A DNA stretch of 64,000 nucleotides from Thermoproteota archaeon (GCA_026986575.1 JALSOH010000004.1:598693-662692), one strand, 5' to 3'. Counted from the stretch's first letter, positions 16,856 to 26,367 are shown. Numbers and translations are program-made. The notes: generated by a model from the sequence alone, not told the origin.

Positions 16856-17950
16856 TCAAGGCCTGAAGGCGTAGAGTTTCTCCACCTCTCTGGTTACAGG
16901 CTCTCCCTCAACTATCTCGTTATCCACACTCACTACCATCCCACCGAACGGTATAACCGGATTCACATACTCCACAGTAAACCCAGACACGGCCATTTTC
17001 CAGTCTGGATACTTCAACGCGTACTTCATTACTAGGGTGCCCTTCACATATCTCTTCCCCACAGGATGAACGATAGATCGGGGAATGTCTTTACCTCCGA
17101 TCCTCCAAGTGGTCCTGTTGTCCACAGACTCCATCTTGAATGCGATGAATACTAGAGGCTCCTTAGGATTGGCCTTCCCTGGCTCAGGACATTTCTCGAT
17201 ACTTGCATTAACTTTGTCGTCTATGAGCTGAACGGTTCTGCAGAAATGAGGCCTTCCTAGGTGATCGAGCAGGTTAACCTCCACGGTGGTGTAGTTGACG
17301 CCTAAGTAAATGTAGGTTCTCGTCCTAGTTACATTATAGAGGATCGCCTCGTTCTCCTCGACCTCGCCTAGGACCCTCCATTCATCCGTCCCCCAAGGTA
17401 TGGGCTGATATATCTTCTTCTCCTTGTCGTAGTTATACCTCTCGACGTAGTATATAGCGAAAGAGCTATTGCTTAGAGCGATCTCGTAGCCAGCCCTCAT
17501 CCACAAGCGAGTTATCCCCAAAAGGGTCCAGTCCTTGAAGAAGAAGGCAGAGGCCTCAAGGGTCTCCTTCCTAGTGTGGCCGGCTAGAACGACTATATCC
17601 CTCCCACCTTTGAAGATGGACACCAAAAACGTCCTAGGTTCCCGTATGAGGGTGGTCGAGTTCTGCGGGGGTATATAGTTGGAGGAGATGTTTCCAACCC
17701 CATCGTAAGCCTCAGGACCGCCGAGGATCAGGATTACCTCGTAGTTCTTGAGTGCTTCTTTGAAGTCACTAGGCCCCATTATCTTATACTCCACGCTCGA
17801 ATTGGTGAGTATCTCCCCTATGAACTGGGCGGTGGGCATATCAGCATCGTTGCTGATTATGGCCACCTTAGGGGCCTTCTCACCGACCGCTTGGTTGAAG
17901 GCCACTGGGAGCACAAGCAGAGCGATTAGAATGGCGACTGCGTATCTCAT
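16856..17950 (-). CDS. secreted surface protein with S-layer/cell-wall-binding-like domain
   Basis: This 364-residue protein has a cleavable signal (MRYAVAILIALLVLPVAFNQ). The N-terminal domain, residues 28-145, begins VAIISNDADMPTAQFIGEIL and continues with LILGGPEA and IVVLAGHTRKETLEASAFFF. This pattern of a nucleotide-binding-like alpha/beta unit resembles archaeal S-layer duplication domains and cell-wall-binding repeat type 2. The C-terminal 200 residues are beta-rich, with two Cys residues and several N-glycosylation sequons. The protein at 36255-36758 is a paralogue of the first domain only. Its role is probably in the cell envelope; no enzyme motif is visible. Confidence 0.65.
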   Translation of the reverse strand: MRYAVAILIALLVLPVAFNQAVGEKAPKVAIISNDADMPTAQFIGEILTNSSVEYKIMGPSDFKEALKNYEVILILGGPEAYDGVGNISSNYIPPQNSTTLIREPRTFLVSIFKGGRDIVVLAGHTRKETLEASAFFFKDWTLLGITRLWMRAGYEIALSNSSFAIYYVERYNYDKEKKIYQPIPWGTDEWRVLGEVEENEAILYNVTRTRTYIYLGVNYTTVEVNLLDHLGRPHFCRTVQLIDDKVNASIEKCPEPGKANPKEPLVFIAFKMESVDNRTTWRIGGKDIPRSIVHPVGKRYVKGTLVMKYALKYPDWKMAVSGFTVEYVNPVIPFGGMVVSVDNEIVEGEPVTREVEKLYAFRP

Positions 17951-17997
17951 CTCGCAACCTCTCCACCTCGACTTAAAGAGCTTTACGCGTCGCTCGG

Positions 17998-19314
17998 CTA
18001 CATCCCCTTTATACTCAGCTCGATGAGCTTCTTTATCTCGTTGGCGTATTCGAACGGTATGTCCCTCACCACGGGTTCGAAGAATCCGAGCACTATCATA
18101 GTGATGGCCTCCTCCTCACTGAGCCCCCTGCTCATCAGATAGAAGAGCTTGTCCTCAGCGACCTTCCCCACGTAGGCCTCATGGCCAAGTTCGGAGTCTA
18201 TCTCATCGCTCCTCAACGCAGGTATCGTCTCGCTCGAAGCCTCTGGTGACAGGAGCAGAGAGTCACATTGAACGAATCCACTGGAGCCTTTGGCGCCCTG
18301 AACGATCTCCACCTTCCCGTAGAAGTTGGTGGAGCCCCTATCTTTGGCTACGCTTTTACTAATCACTTGACTCTTCGTGTTTGGAGCTAGATGCCTTATC
18401 ACCACGCCAGCATCGTGCCTCTCCTCACCCTTCACGAAGGAGAGACCAACGTTTCTAGCCGAGGACCCCTCACCTCTCAGGTGGATGACTGGCCTCACGG
18501 CAGTGTGCTTGCTCCCCATCAGGGATTCTACCCACTCTATCTTCGCACGGCTCATGGCGACGCCCCTCTTGGTGGGGAGGTTGATCACATGGTTCGCCCA
18601 GTTCTGCATGGTCGTTATCCTCACCTCTGCTCCGGGATAGGCCCAGACCTCAGTGACGCCGTAGTGCAGAGCTTCCCTTATGTAGGAAGGGGCGGAGCAC
18701 CCTTCGATGTAGTGAACCTTAGCTCCCTCCTCAGCCACTACTATGGTGTGATCGGCCTGAGCGATGGGGAGGGACCTCATCACGAATAGGGCGCTTATGG
18801 GGAACGGAACCTCAACCCCCTCGGGCACGTATATGAAGGTGCCACCCGCCCAGAGGGCGTAGTGTAGGGCCAGGATCTTGTTCTCCTCAGGGCCGGCGAG
18901 TCTGGCGAAGTAACTCCTCACCAGATCCTCGTGCTCCCTTATGGCCCTGTCTATGGGCATAGCTATAACTCCGAGGGACCTGAGCTGATCGGAGAACGTC
19001 TGGTACACGATGGAGGAGTCCACTTGGACCTGCATCCCCGCTAACATCTCCATTTCCTCCTCTGGTATGCCTAGGGCCTCCAGAGTCTCCCTGATCTCCT
19101 GCGGCAGTTCCTCAAGCTTCTCCGCCTTCTCCGCCGGGGAAAAATATTCCAAGGACTCGAAGTCCACCTTCACGTGTCGGGCATGTTCGGGCATGTCTAG
19201 CTTGAAGAAGAGTCTCGCCGACCTCTCCCTCACCTCCCTCAACCAGTCAGGCTCCCCCAGCTCCTTGGATATCTGTCTGGCCTTACTTACTAGGAACTCC
19301 TCCGTCAGGCTCAC
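17998..19314 (-). CDS. sufB: SufB-type Fe-S cluster scaffold
   Basis: This 438-residue SufB/SufD-family beta-helix scaffold assembles Fe-S clusters with the ATPase SufC. Recognisable blocks are HYALWAGGTFIYVPEGVEVPFPIS, VHYIEGCSAP, VTTMQNWANHVINLPTKR-like (here ITTMQNW) and the end block GHEAYVGKVAEDKLFYLMSRGLSEEEA. The Cys used by bacterial SufB as a persulfide acceptor is not present at the expected place (SPEASSETIP), which is usual for the minimal archaeal SufBC (SmsCB) type. Its start overlaps the sufC stop by 4 bases, so the pair is translationally coupled. Confidence 0.92.
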   Translation of the reverse strand: MSLTEEFLVSKARQISKELGEPDWLREVRERSARLFFKLDMPEHARHVKVDFESLEYFSPAEKAEKLEELPQEIRETLEALGIPEEEMEMLAGMQVQVDSSIVYQTFSDQLRSLGVIAMPIDRAIREHEDLVRSYFARLAGPEENKILALHYALWAGGTFIYVPEGVEVPFPISALFVMRSLPIAQADHTIVVAEEGAKVHYIEGCSAPSYIREALHYGVTEVWAYPGAEVRITTMQNWANHVINLPTKRGVAMSRAKIEWVESLMGSKHTAVRPVIHLRGEGSSARNVGLSFVKGEERHDAGVVIRHLAPNTKSQVISKSVAKDRGSTNFYGKVEIVQGAKGSSGFVQCDSLLLSPEASSETIPALRSDEIDSELGHEAYVGKVAEDKLFYLMSRGLSEEEAITMIVLGFFEPVVRDIPFEYANEIKKLIELSIKGM

Positions 19315-20060
19315 CTGATCACCACCTCGAACCCGCTCTCCTGAATCCTCTCAAAGAGGTCGCCTCCGCCGCTGGCCACGATCCTACCGTCGTACATCAC
19401 ATGGACCCTATCCACCTTCAAGTGCCTGTACAGTCCCCCCGTGTGAGTTATGAGCAAGAGGGTGATACCCTCTTGCAGGGCCCTGTCGAGCAGCCTTCCA
19501 ATGATGTTCAGGGAGTCCACATCCACTCCTGAGTCAGGCTCGTCCAGTATAGCAAGCTTAGGCCTGAGGGCGAACATCTGCAGGATCTCGAATTTCTTCT
19601 TCTCTCCTCCAGAGAATCCCACGTTTATCTCCCTATCCAAGAATCCCTCATTGAATCCGAGGGCCTCCAAGTAGGGTCCGAGCTTCTCCGTCACGAACTC
19701 AACCACATGCTCCCTCAGCGGGGTCAGAGGCTTTTCTCCAGTTCTCTTCTCGATGAGCTTCGCTAGATAATCGACCATGTTTAGACCCTCTATCTCCACG
19801 GGATTCTGGAATGCTAGAAATATACCTCTCCTAGCTCTCTCGTCTGGAGGGAGTGATGTGATGTCCCTACCCTCGAAGAAGATCTTCCCTCCCACCACCT
19901 CGTAGGCCGGATGGCCCGCCACAGCGAGGGCTAAGGTGGACTTCCCGGATCCGTTGGGGCCTATGATCAGATGAACCTGTCTCCCTTGAACCTCCAGATT
20001 AGCTCCCTTAATTATCTCCCTGTCCTCTACGCGGACCCTGAGTCCTTCAAGTCTCAGCAT
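19311..20060 (-). CDS. sufC: SufC ATPase
   Basis: This 249-residue ABC-type cytoplasmic ATPase drives the SufB scaffold. Walker A is GPNGSGKST, the signature is VGFSGGEKKKFEILQM (SufC-specific KKK), and Walker B is LAILDEPDSGVDVD. The SufC-typical segments FLAFQNPVEIEGL and LLITHTGGLYRHL are present. It is the first gene of a two-gene operon with sufB. No sufD, sufS or sufE is nearby, so sulfur supply must come from elsewhere. Divergent from the secreted protein at 20165. Confidence 0.95.
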   Translation of the reverse strand: MLRLEGLRVRVEDREIIKGANLEVQGRQVHLIIGPNGSGKSTLALAVAGHPAYEVVGGKIFFEGRDITSLPPDERARRGIFLAFQNPVEIEGLNMVDYLAKLIEKRTGEKPLTPLREHVVEFVTEKLGPYLEALGFNEGFLDREINVGFSGGEKKKFEILQMFALRPKLAILDEPDSGVDVDSLNIIGRLLDRALQEGITLLLITHTGGLYRHLKVDRVHVMYDGRIVASGGGDLFERIQESGFEVVIR

Positions 20061-20164
20061 TTTGGAACACCTTCCAGTCTAACCGAGGGCGACTTATTTT
20101 ACCTTCACCTATAGAACTATTGTTATGGATTCAACATTATAAAGTTGCGCAGACGAGGGGCGCG

Positions 20165-21487
20165 ATGAAGGGCCTCCCCCTCCTATTGCTCCTAGCTTCG
20201 TTCACCATCCTACCCATGCTACACAGCGATGCACTACCCCTGATAGAGGTGTGGGTCGAGGACGCCTCGGCTAAACAGGTCGCGTTATCCAGCAAACTGA
20301 TGGCATACCTTAGTGAGAACGGAACTCTCGTGATCACGAGCGATCGTGGTAGGCTGGCGATCAGGGTGGGCGGAGGGAGGCTTATAGCCGGGAGGGATAT
20401 ATTCCTTCAAAAGGGAGACGCTCTCTACTTGGTCACCGCTACGGACCTCGAGAGAGTAATGGAATGCGGGAGATGCTTCTTCTACCCCTATTCCAAGGAT
20501 AGGATCGCTGTAGTGGATTCCAAGGGTCTACTGCTGGTCTCAGATGGGGAGAAGAGGAGATTGCGAGTGAAGGGCACGGTCAGATGGTCCGACGACGGCC
20601 GGAGGCTCTCAGTGATATCAGGCGATGAGCTCCTCGTGGTGAACGCCTCCGGCTCTGTAGTATGGAGGAAGGACATGAACACTCAGCTCTTCGATGCTGA
20701 GCCAGATGATCTAACTTACGTTTGCATGAAGGGATGCGAGGTGTACGCGATAAACGAAAGATCCTTCGTGGCTTGGACCAACAGGCTATGCAAGTGCTGC
20801 ATCCCCGGCAAGCTCGATAAGTCGGGGAGTCTCCTCTTCGTGCTGGTTCAGGGGAAGGAGCTGGCAGTACTGAATACTAGCGATGGGAGGAGGATTCAGT
20901 CCCTGAGCCTAGAGGGGTACGAGATAGACGCCATCCCGGGGATCATAGCTGTTAGGGATGGGGAGGGAAGGATACATGTGATGGTGGACGCCAGCAGAGT
21001 GCATATCAAGGGGGAGAGCAGTGGCGTGCTCATCAGCTGGGATGTGCCCAGCTGGCTGAAGTACGGAGAGATCACAGTGGAACATCCTTGGGGCAAAGTA
21101 GCTATCCCGGTAGGCCCTGACAGCTTTGTGCCGATCCCAGCAAAGGGAGACGTCAACGTGACCTTGAGAGGTGCCTCTGGGGAGATCTCCCTTATCGTGA
21201 AAGTGAGACCGCTAAATGTGACCGCTACGCCTTTCGGAGATATTCGTATCTCCGGAGACGGGATCTTCGAGGTCGAGGTCGATGGTAGGAGGTACGTTCC
21301 CCCTATCCGGGTGGATACCGGGTGGCTTCCTACGTACACCTTAAAGATCTACAACCACGGCGTGCTGGTAGCTGAACGCACCTCGTTTAACGCAAGACCG
21401 CTCCTAATTATTGTGATCTCGATTATAGCCGTTCTTCTCTGGAAGCTTAGCTCCAGATCCTCAAGTCAAGGAAAGACCCCCGATTAA
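20165..21487 (+). CDS. membrane-anchored secreted beta-propeller-like protein
   Basis: This 440-residue protein has an N-terminal signal (MKGLPLLLLLASFTILPML) and a C-terminal anchor (LLIIVISIIAVLLW) with a short basic tail. The ectodomain is made of repeated beta-strand units (for example LAIRVGGGRLIAG, IAVVDSKGLLLVS, LLVVNASGSVVW, IIAVRDGEGRIHVMVDA), as in WD40- or PQQ-like propellers. It contains a CKCC Cys cluster near the middle. The ATG at 20165 was chosen because CATTATAAAG lies about 20 bases upstream; the frame opens earlier at 20120. The function is not evident; an extracellular sensor or envelope role is possible. Confidence 0.6.
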   Translation: MKGLPLLLLLASFTILPMLHSDALPLIEVWVEDASAKQVALSSKLMAYLSENGTLVITSDRGRLAIRVGGGRLIAGRDIFLQKGDALYLVTATDLERVMECGRCFFYPYSKDRIAVVDSKGLLLVSDGEKRRLRVKGTVRWSDDGRRLSVISGDELLVVNASGSVVWRKDMNTQLFDAEPDDLTYVCMKGCEVYAINERSFVAWTNRLCKCCIPGKLDKSGSLLFVLVQGKELAVLNTSDGRRIQSLSLEGYEIDAIPGIIAVRDGEGRIHVMVDASRVHIKGESSGVLISWDVPSWLKYGEITVEHPWGKVAIPVGPDSFVPIPAKGDVNVTLRGASGEISLIVKVRPLNVTATPFGDIRISGDGIFEVEVDGRRYVPPIRVDTGWLPTYTLKIYNHGVLVAERTSFNARPLLIIVISIIAVLLWKLSSRSSSQGKTPD

Positions 21488-21516
21488 TCTTTATTTTGTC
21501 TCATTCGTTAAGGCCT

Positions 21517-22296
21517 ATGGAACTAGGATTGGCCGGTAAGCTGGCCGTTGTAACTGGAGGAAGCTCCGGTTTAGGTAAAGCTGCCGCTGCATCATTACTT
21601 AAGGAGGGCGCTAGGGTCCTGATTGCATCACGGACGGAGGAAAGGTTGAGGAAAGCCGTGAGCGATTTGTCGGGTCTGGGAGAGGTGGAGGCCCAAAGAA
21701 CCGATCTGATCAAATTAGAGGACATAGAATCCCTCTTTAGGAGATCCGAGGAGATGGGAGGGGCCGATATACTTGTGATCAGCTATGGAGGACCGAGAAT
21801 AGCCAGATTTCCCGATCTCAATGATGGAGATTGGTATCACGCCTATGAACTCTTGGTGATGAGCGTAGTCAGGCTTGCTAGGCTGTTTGGCTTCAGGATG
21901 AAGGAGAGGAGGTGGGGCAGGATAGTTCTGGTCACCTCGGTGGCAATCAAGGAGGTGAACATGAATATACCCCTCTCCACCAGCGTGAGGCTCTCCTTGG
22001 CTGGTCTCGTCAAGGTCCTATCGAGGGAGCTAGCCCCAGAGGTGAACGTTAATGCCGTCATGCCCGGCCATTTCATGACAGAGAGGCAGCGGGATCTCCT
22101 TAGATCGAGGGCAGCTGAGAGGGATCTGTCGCTTGAAGAAATGGAGATCGAGGCGGCAAGGGAGATACCTCTGGCCAGATTCGGAAGACCCGAGGAGCTG
22201 GGCGATGTGATCGCCTTCCTGGCGAGTGAGAGGGCGAGCTACATAACAGGCTCTCTCATACCCGTGGATGGGGGCCTGCTGTCCTGCACCCTGTGA
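21517..22296 (+). CDS. short-chain dehydrogenase/reductase, atypical active site
   Basis: This 259-residue Rossmann protein has the NAD(P) motif TGGSSGLG near residue 13 and the ISYGG segment (family NNAG). The position of the catalytic YxxxK is taken by SxxxR-type residues (PLSTSVRLSLAG), and the preceding Ser region is VTSVAIKEV. The C-terminal PGHFMTERQRDLL and ITGSLIPVDGG match a divergent SDR group with N/S-xxx-R instead of Tyr-xxx-Lys. It may be a reductase with another mechanism or a binding protein. The start at ATG 21517 follows a TATA-like stretch (TAATCTTTATTT) at leaderless spacing; the M42 peptidase gene follows directly. Confidence 0.8.
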   Translation: MELGLAGKLAVVTGGSSGLGKAAAASLLKEGARVLIASRTEERLRKAVSDLSGLGEVEAQRTDLIKLEDIESLFRRSEEMGGADILVISYGGPRIARFPDLNDGDWYHAYELLVMSVVRLARLFGFRMKERRWGRIVLVTSVAIKEVNMNIPLSTSVRLSLAGLVKVLSRELAPEVNVNAVMPGHFMTERQRDLLRSRAAERDLSLEEMEIEAAREIPLARFGRPEELGDVIAFLASERASYITGSLIPVDGGLLSCTL

Positions 22297-22300
22297 GGTG

Positions 22301-23341
22301 ATGAGTTTGTCGGAGTGGATAGGTCTCTTGGAGAAACTGTCAGTCGCAGCTGGCCCTCCCGGCTTCGAGGACGAGGTTCGGGAAATCTTGATAGAGGAGC
22401 TCAAGGAAAGCGTCGATCAGCTGTTCACCGATCCCTTCGGGAATCTGTACGCGGTGAAGAGGGGTAAGAGCGAGAGGAAGCTGATGATCGCCGCTCACAT
22501 GGACGAGGTGGCTCTCATGGTCAGGTACTTGGAGCCAGATGGGTTCCTCAGGGTCACTAACTTGGGAGGACTCAATCCAGCCCAGCTTCTGTCTCAGAGA
22601 GTGCTCTTGCACGGGAGGAAGAAGCTCAGGGGAGTTATAGGGACCCTACCGGTCCACATGGGTAAGGAGGAGCCCCCAAAGATGGAGGATCTCTATGTAG
22701 ATGTGGGAGCCACCAACAGGGAGCAGCTGGAAAAGCTAGGGGTCAGGCCCGGGACCCCTGTGACCTTCGATGTCCCCTTCATCCACCAAGAGGACACGGG
22801 AGTAGTGATAGGGAAGGCGCTGGACGACAGACTGGGATGCCTCGTCTTGGCAGAATCCCTCAAGAGGATTAACGACCCCGATATGACAATCTACGGGGTG
22901 TTCACCTCACAAGAGGAGAGGGGGATGAGGGGTGCAACAGTCGCGGTGAACAGGATCCAGCCGGATCTGGCGTTCGTGCTCGAGGGAACGATAGCGTCTG
23001 ATGTACCGGGAGTTCCGGCCCATAAATACGTAACTGAGCTTGGAAAGGGGCCCGCCCTGAGGGTTATGGATAGGACTGTGATCGTGCAGAGGTGGCTCCT
23101 CGAGGAGATGGTATCTAGGGCGGAGAAGCTCAGCATACCCCACCAGCTACAGCTCTCCCCAACGAGCGGGACTGATGCAGCTGCCATAAGTGTCGGGGGG
23201 AAGGGGACTCCTGTTGGGATAGTATCAGTCCCAGCTAGGTATATTCACACGCCCTCAAGCCTCGCCCGAGTCGAGGATGTAGAGAACGCGTTGAAGCTGA
23301 TGACCGATCTAGCGAGATCGCCACCAGAGCCTAGATATTGA
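22301..23341 (+). CDS. M42 family aminopeptidase (TET/FrvX type)
   Basis: This cytoplasmic dinuclear metal aminopeptidase of about 346 residues probably forms a large tetrahedral complex that finishes protein breakdown. Metal ligands and catalytic residues can be placed: AAHMDEVA (His, Asp), GKALDDRLG (bridging Asp), SQEERGMRGA (catalytic Glu pair), LEGT (third-ligand segment) and RYIHTPSS (last His). GAGGTGAT at 22294-22301 is the ribosome site. It serves ATG 22301 poorly, so TTG 22307 is an alternative. The gene is co-oriented with the SDR and only a few bases apart, so likely co-transcribed. Confidence 0.9.
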   Translation: MSLSEWIGLLEKLSVAAGPPGFEDEVREILIEELKESVDQLFTDPFGNLYAVKRGKSERKLMIAAHMDEVALMVRYLEPDGFLRVTNLGGLNPAQLLSQRVLLHGRKKLRGVIGTLPVHMGKEEPPKMEDLYVDVGATNREQLEKLGVRPGTPVTFDVPFIHQEDTGVVIGKALDDRLGCLVLAESLKRINDPDMTIYGVFTSQEERGMRGATVAVNRIQPDLAFVLEGTIASDVPGVPAHKYVTELGKGPALRVMDRTVIVQRWLLEEMVSRAEKLSIPHQLQLSPTSGTDAAAISVGGKGTPVGIVSVPARYIHTPSSLARVEDVENALKLMTDLARSPPEPRY

Positions 23342-24533
23342 GTAGAATCCTCTCCCGGAATACCATTCCCCTCCTCTTCATTTCATCTAAGAAGGGCATC
23401 GGATCGATGACTTCCTCGGGATAGTGGACGCCGGGCAGGTTCAAGATCCCGAGCCCGATCCACTGAGCTGCTAAGGAGGCGGGACTTCCCACAAGCAGGG
23501 CCTGAGCGCTCACATTCCACCTTTCACTCCAGCTTATCAGTGCCTCTACTAAGATCTCCACTCTTAAACCTCCTCTCCAGCCCTTAGCGATAACCGCCAT
23601 CACATCATGATCATTTGGCTTGAGTTCTTTCTCCCTCAGGGATCCTAAGATTAGCTCCCTCACAACATCCCTCGGTATAATGCTCACATCTCCAAGCTTA
23701 ATGGGTCGAGTTGACGTCAATCCTAAGTCGTGGAGCAACCTGTACTTCATCAGAAGATCTCTGGGAAAGGATAGCTTGTAATCGACGAACCTCAATCCCT
23801 TACTCCTGAAGGTCTCACCAAGGGAGTACACCTCGGGATGCTCGACGTAGTATAACTCCTGCTCTCCAACTGGATGGGGAAAAGACATGATCTCCCTGCC
23901 CGAGAAGGGGTCAACCAGCTCTATACTCCCGTCCCTCCACACCTCTACGGGCTGCTCCATTTCATCGAATATTGTGTCTAGGGAGTATGGAACCGGAAGC
24001 GGCACGCCCATCGAATCATAATCGTTTAGATCTATCCATCCCTCCCTCAAGAGGAGCGTATCAACCCTGTCGAGTTCCTCAACGGCCTTAGCAGCCATCA
24101 CATTTATGAGCCCCGGGCTCCCACCCATCTCTAATAGAGCAATTAGACCTTTACTCCTGAACTGATGGTCCATTTCTCTCTGGACTAACAACGTCTCTAC
24201 GTCATCTCCCAAGTCCAAGTAGTGGATCCCTGCCTCTAAAGCAGCCCTCATGACAACCGGTATTGTCGTATAGAGGGCTGCATCGATGACCACGTCTGTC
24301 TTGAACTTTTTGAGAGAGGATATCACCTCATCGAGCTTCGTGGCATCCAGCCTGGCATACCTCACCTCCTTGTACCTAGTTAGACTGCTCGCCTCATCTG
24401 CGACCCGGCGCGCCCTATCACCGTCAATGTCGGCAACTAGCACGGACTCAACATCCGGACTCATGAAATCATCGGCTAGGTCCAGCACTGCCGCTCTCCC
24501 CATCACGCCAGCTCCTATAACCGCAATTCTCAT
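23331..24533 (-). CDS. saccharopine dehydrogenase-like oxidoreductase
   Basis: This 400-residue protein has an N-terminal Rossmann fold (MRIAVIGAGVMGRAAVLDL) and the family segments DVVIDAALYTTIPVVMRAALEAGIHYLDLGDD and GLIALLEMGGSPGLINVMA. These assign it to the saccharopine dehydrogenase / carboxynorspermidine dehydrogenase superfamily, which handles amino-dicarboxylate imines with NAD(P)H. The C-terminal domain carries FSHP-like segments typical of the family. The exact substrate cannot be read from the sequence; no lysine or polyamine genes lie beside it. It overlaps the M42 gene end by 11 bases (convergent). Confidence 0.8.
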   Translation of the reverse strand: MRIAVIGAGVMGRAAVLDLADDFMSPDVESVLVADIDGDRARRVADEASSLTRYKEVRYARLDATKLDEVISSLKKFKTDVVIDAALYTTIPVVMRAALEAGIHYLDLGDDVETLLVQREMDHQFRSKGLIALLEMGGSPGLINVMAAKAVEELDRVDTLLLREGWIDLNDYDSMGVPLPVPYSLDTIFDEMEQPVEVWRDGSIELVDPFSGREIMSFPHPVGEQELYYVEHPEVYSLGETFRSKGLRFVDYKLSFPRDLLMKYRLLHDLGLTSTRPIKLGDVSIIPRDVVRELILGSLREKELKPNDHDVMAVIAKGWRGGLRVEILVEALISWSERWNVSAQALLVGSPASLAAQWIGLGILNLPGVHYPEEVIDPMPFLDEMKRRGMVFRERILLNI

Positions 24534-24722
24534 CGTGCTTCTAACGCGGACTGGCTCATCGAATAATTAAAGGATTTTTACTTTAGGATGGCAGCGCGCG
24601 GGGTCTCAAATTTTCGGTCCTTGCTCTAAATTGATGAGTTCGGGTTGCAAAGGCGCGGAAGGGAGGAAACCTACTTTATAATTTGCTGTGTAAATCATAA
24701 AAATTAATAATTATAATGATAT

Positions 24723-24757
24723 ACGTTGTCAAAACAACGTAAACTTTAATTAAATGA
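24723..24757 (+). promoter_or_regulatory. palindrome and TATA box before the transglutaminase-like operon
   Basis: A perfect inverted repeat with 7-base arms, ACGTTGT (24723-24729) and ACAACGT (24734-24740), separated by CAAA, lies directly upstream of a TATA-like element (AACTTTAATTAAAT, about 24742-24755). The ATG at 24780 is about 30 bases after the box. A palindrome abutting TFB/TBP-binding sequence is the layout of an archaeal operator. The wider intergenic stretch 24540-24722 is AT-rich with no other gene seen. Confidence 0.5.
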
Positions 24758-24779
24758 TCTCCCGACTAACCGGGTGCTT

Positions 24780-26363
24780 ATGCCGCTATCCGGAAAAAAC
24801 CTAATTAACCTAGTTCTCATCGTCTTAATAGTTGCTGTCGGTATCCTGACCTTCACGGGCTCGGCTGCACTGGGTGGAGAGCCGAAGCTGGACATCAAGG
24901 TGCATTATAAAGAGCAGATAATATCGGCGGCCTACAAAGTTTATGGAAGACCGAGCCTGAAATTCTGGGTTGCCAAGACAGTCCTGAAGAACACGGGCGA
25001 TGTGCCCGTGAGGAGCGTCAAGGTGAGTTACTATATAGAGGGATACACCTCTTGGTCGACTCCCACCGAATACGACGAGATACCACCAGGGAGCGCCGTG
25101 GTTGATACCTACTACCCCAAGTTACCGAAAAAGGTGGCGGAGCTCACTTCCCCAGTCCCCACCAAGCTGTACATAAAGGTCACTTACGATAAGGGCGGGA
25201 GGACGGAGGAAGTAGTTCAGAGCAAGGATATAGAGATCCTAGGAGTTCACGACATAGTGTATTCATCAATACCGGCAGAGGAATCCCTGCTCACATTCCC
25301 TGATGTGTTCAGCAATGCTCCGCTTCTGGCCGCTTGGGTCACCCCGACTGATCCTGTAGTGAGGGAATTCTCCGACTTGGGGAACAAGCTAGCTGGAGGT
25401 GCTGGAGCATCCCTATCTGATGAAGGAGCACTTAAAACAATGCAGGGCATATGGCAGGCTCTCTTGATAAGAGGAACAACCTATAAAACTGAACCAGAGG
25501 GTTTCTGGACCGGAAAATATGCACAGTACGTCAAATTCCCCAGAGACACTATCCTAGATGGGGAGGGGACCTGCCTAGATCTGGCGATAATGTACGCAAG
25601 CCTAGTAGCTGCGCAGGGGCTTACCGATGTCTACATAATGCTGGTACCTGGTCATGCATTCCCCATCGTTAGGCTGCCGAAGAGCGGGGCAATGATACCG
25701 ATTGAGACCACAACCCTCAATCAAGGCGCCACATTCAAGCAAGCCGTGCAAACGGCGGTGTATAACTGGCAGCAGAAGTTCAGCAAGGGGCCTTACATCC
25801 CGATAAGCATCAAGATATGGCAGGCTTCCGGAGTAACCCCACCAGAACTACCTTCCCTGCCACCAGATATACTGGAGAGGAAGGGGATCAAGCAAAAGAT
25901 ACTCGCGGTCATCAACAAGCTAGGTGGAGAACTCAGATCCTACTCTAACAATTACTTCTCCATAAGGTACCCATCATCTTGGAGCGAGGATAGTGGCACA
26001 GACGATGAGGGGAGCTACATCAGCTGGACCTATCCAGAAGACGAGGGGATGACCCTCTATATATCATGGACCCCCTTTCAAGGGTCTCTGAGCGACTACA
26101 TTTCGTATATTGAGTCCCTGTACGACGAACAGAGGATGGGAATGCAGCAGGGCCAGATGGGCGCCTGTCCTTACGTGATAGCTTCCTATGCTTGGGAATA
26201 CGAGGGTCAGCCGTGGATGAGCAATGAGATATACATACTCTGCAAAGGGGTTGGAATCCACCTATCCTTCCAAGCGGAGAAGCGTTACTGGGACGATGGG
26301 ACGGCAAGCACTGTCTGGGACAGAGTGGCAAGCACATTTTACCCCATTGTGGCCGGAGGGTGA
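24780..26363 (+). CDS. secreted transglutaminase-like cysteine protein
   Basis: This protein of about 527 residues has an N-terminal membrane or signal helix (INLVLIVLIVAVGILTFTGSAALGG). Residues 30-130 form an NEW3/CARDB-like beta domain (TVLKNTGDVPVRSVKVSYYIEGY). The transglutaminase-like core shows the Cys in DGEGTCLDLAIMYASLV and the His in VPGHAFPIVRL; the usual Asp is replaced in IPIETTTLN. The C-terminal domain (YFSIRYPSSW onward) is PsbP-like. It is probably an extracellular cysteine protease or structural protein. Its partner gene starts 4 bases after the stop. Confidence 0.75.
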   Translation: MPLSGKNLINLVLIVLIVAVGILTFTGSAALGGEPKLDIKVHYKEQIISAAYKVYGRPSLKFWVAKTVLKNTGDVPVRSVKVSYYIEGYTSWSTPTEYDEIPPGSAVVDTYYPKLPKKVAELTSPVPTKLYIKVTYDKGGRTEEVVQSKDIEILGVHDIVYSSIPAEESLLTFPDVFSNAPLLAAWVTPTDPVVREFSDLGNKLAGGAGASLSDEGALKTMQGIWQALLIRGTTYKTEPEGFWTGKYAQYVKFPRDTILDGEGTCLDLAIMYASLVAAQGLTDVYIMLVPGHAFPIVRLPKSGAMIPIETTTLNQGATFKQAVQTAVYNWQQKFSKGPYIPISIKIWQASGVTPPELPSLPPDILERKGIKQKILAVINKLGGELRSYSNNYFSIRYPSSWSEDSGTDDEGSYISWTYPEDEGMTLYISWTPFQGSLSDYISYIESLYDEQRMGMQQGQMGACPYVIASYAWEYEGQPWMSNEIYILCKGVGIHLSFQAEKRYWDDGTASTVWDRVASTFYPIVAGG

Positions 26364-26367
26364 TGAC

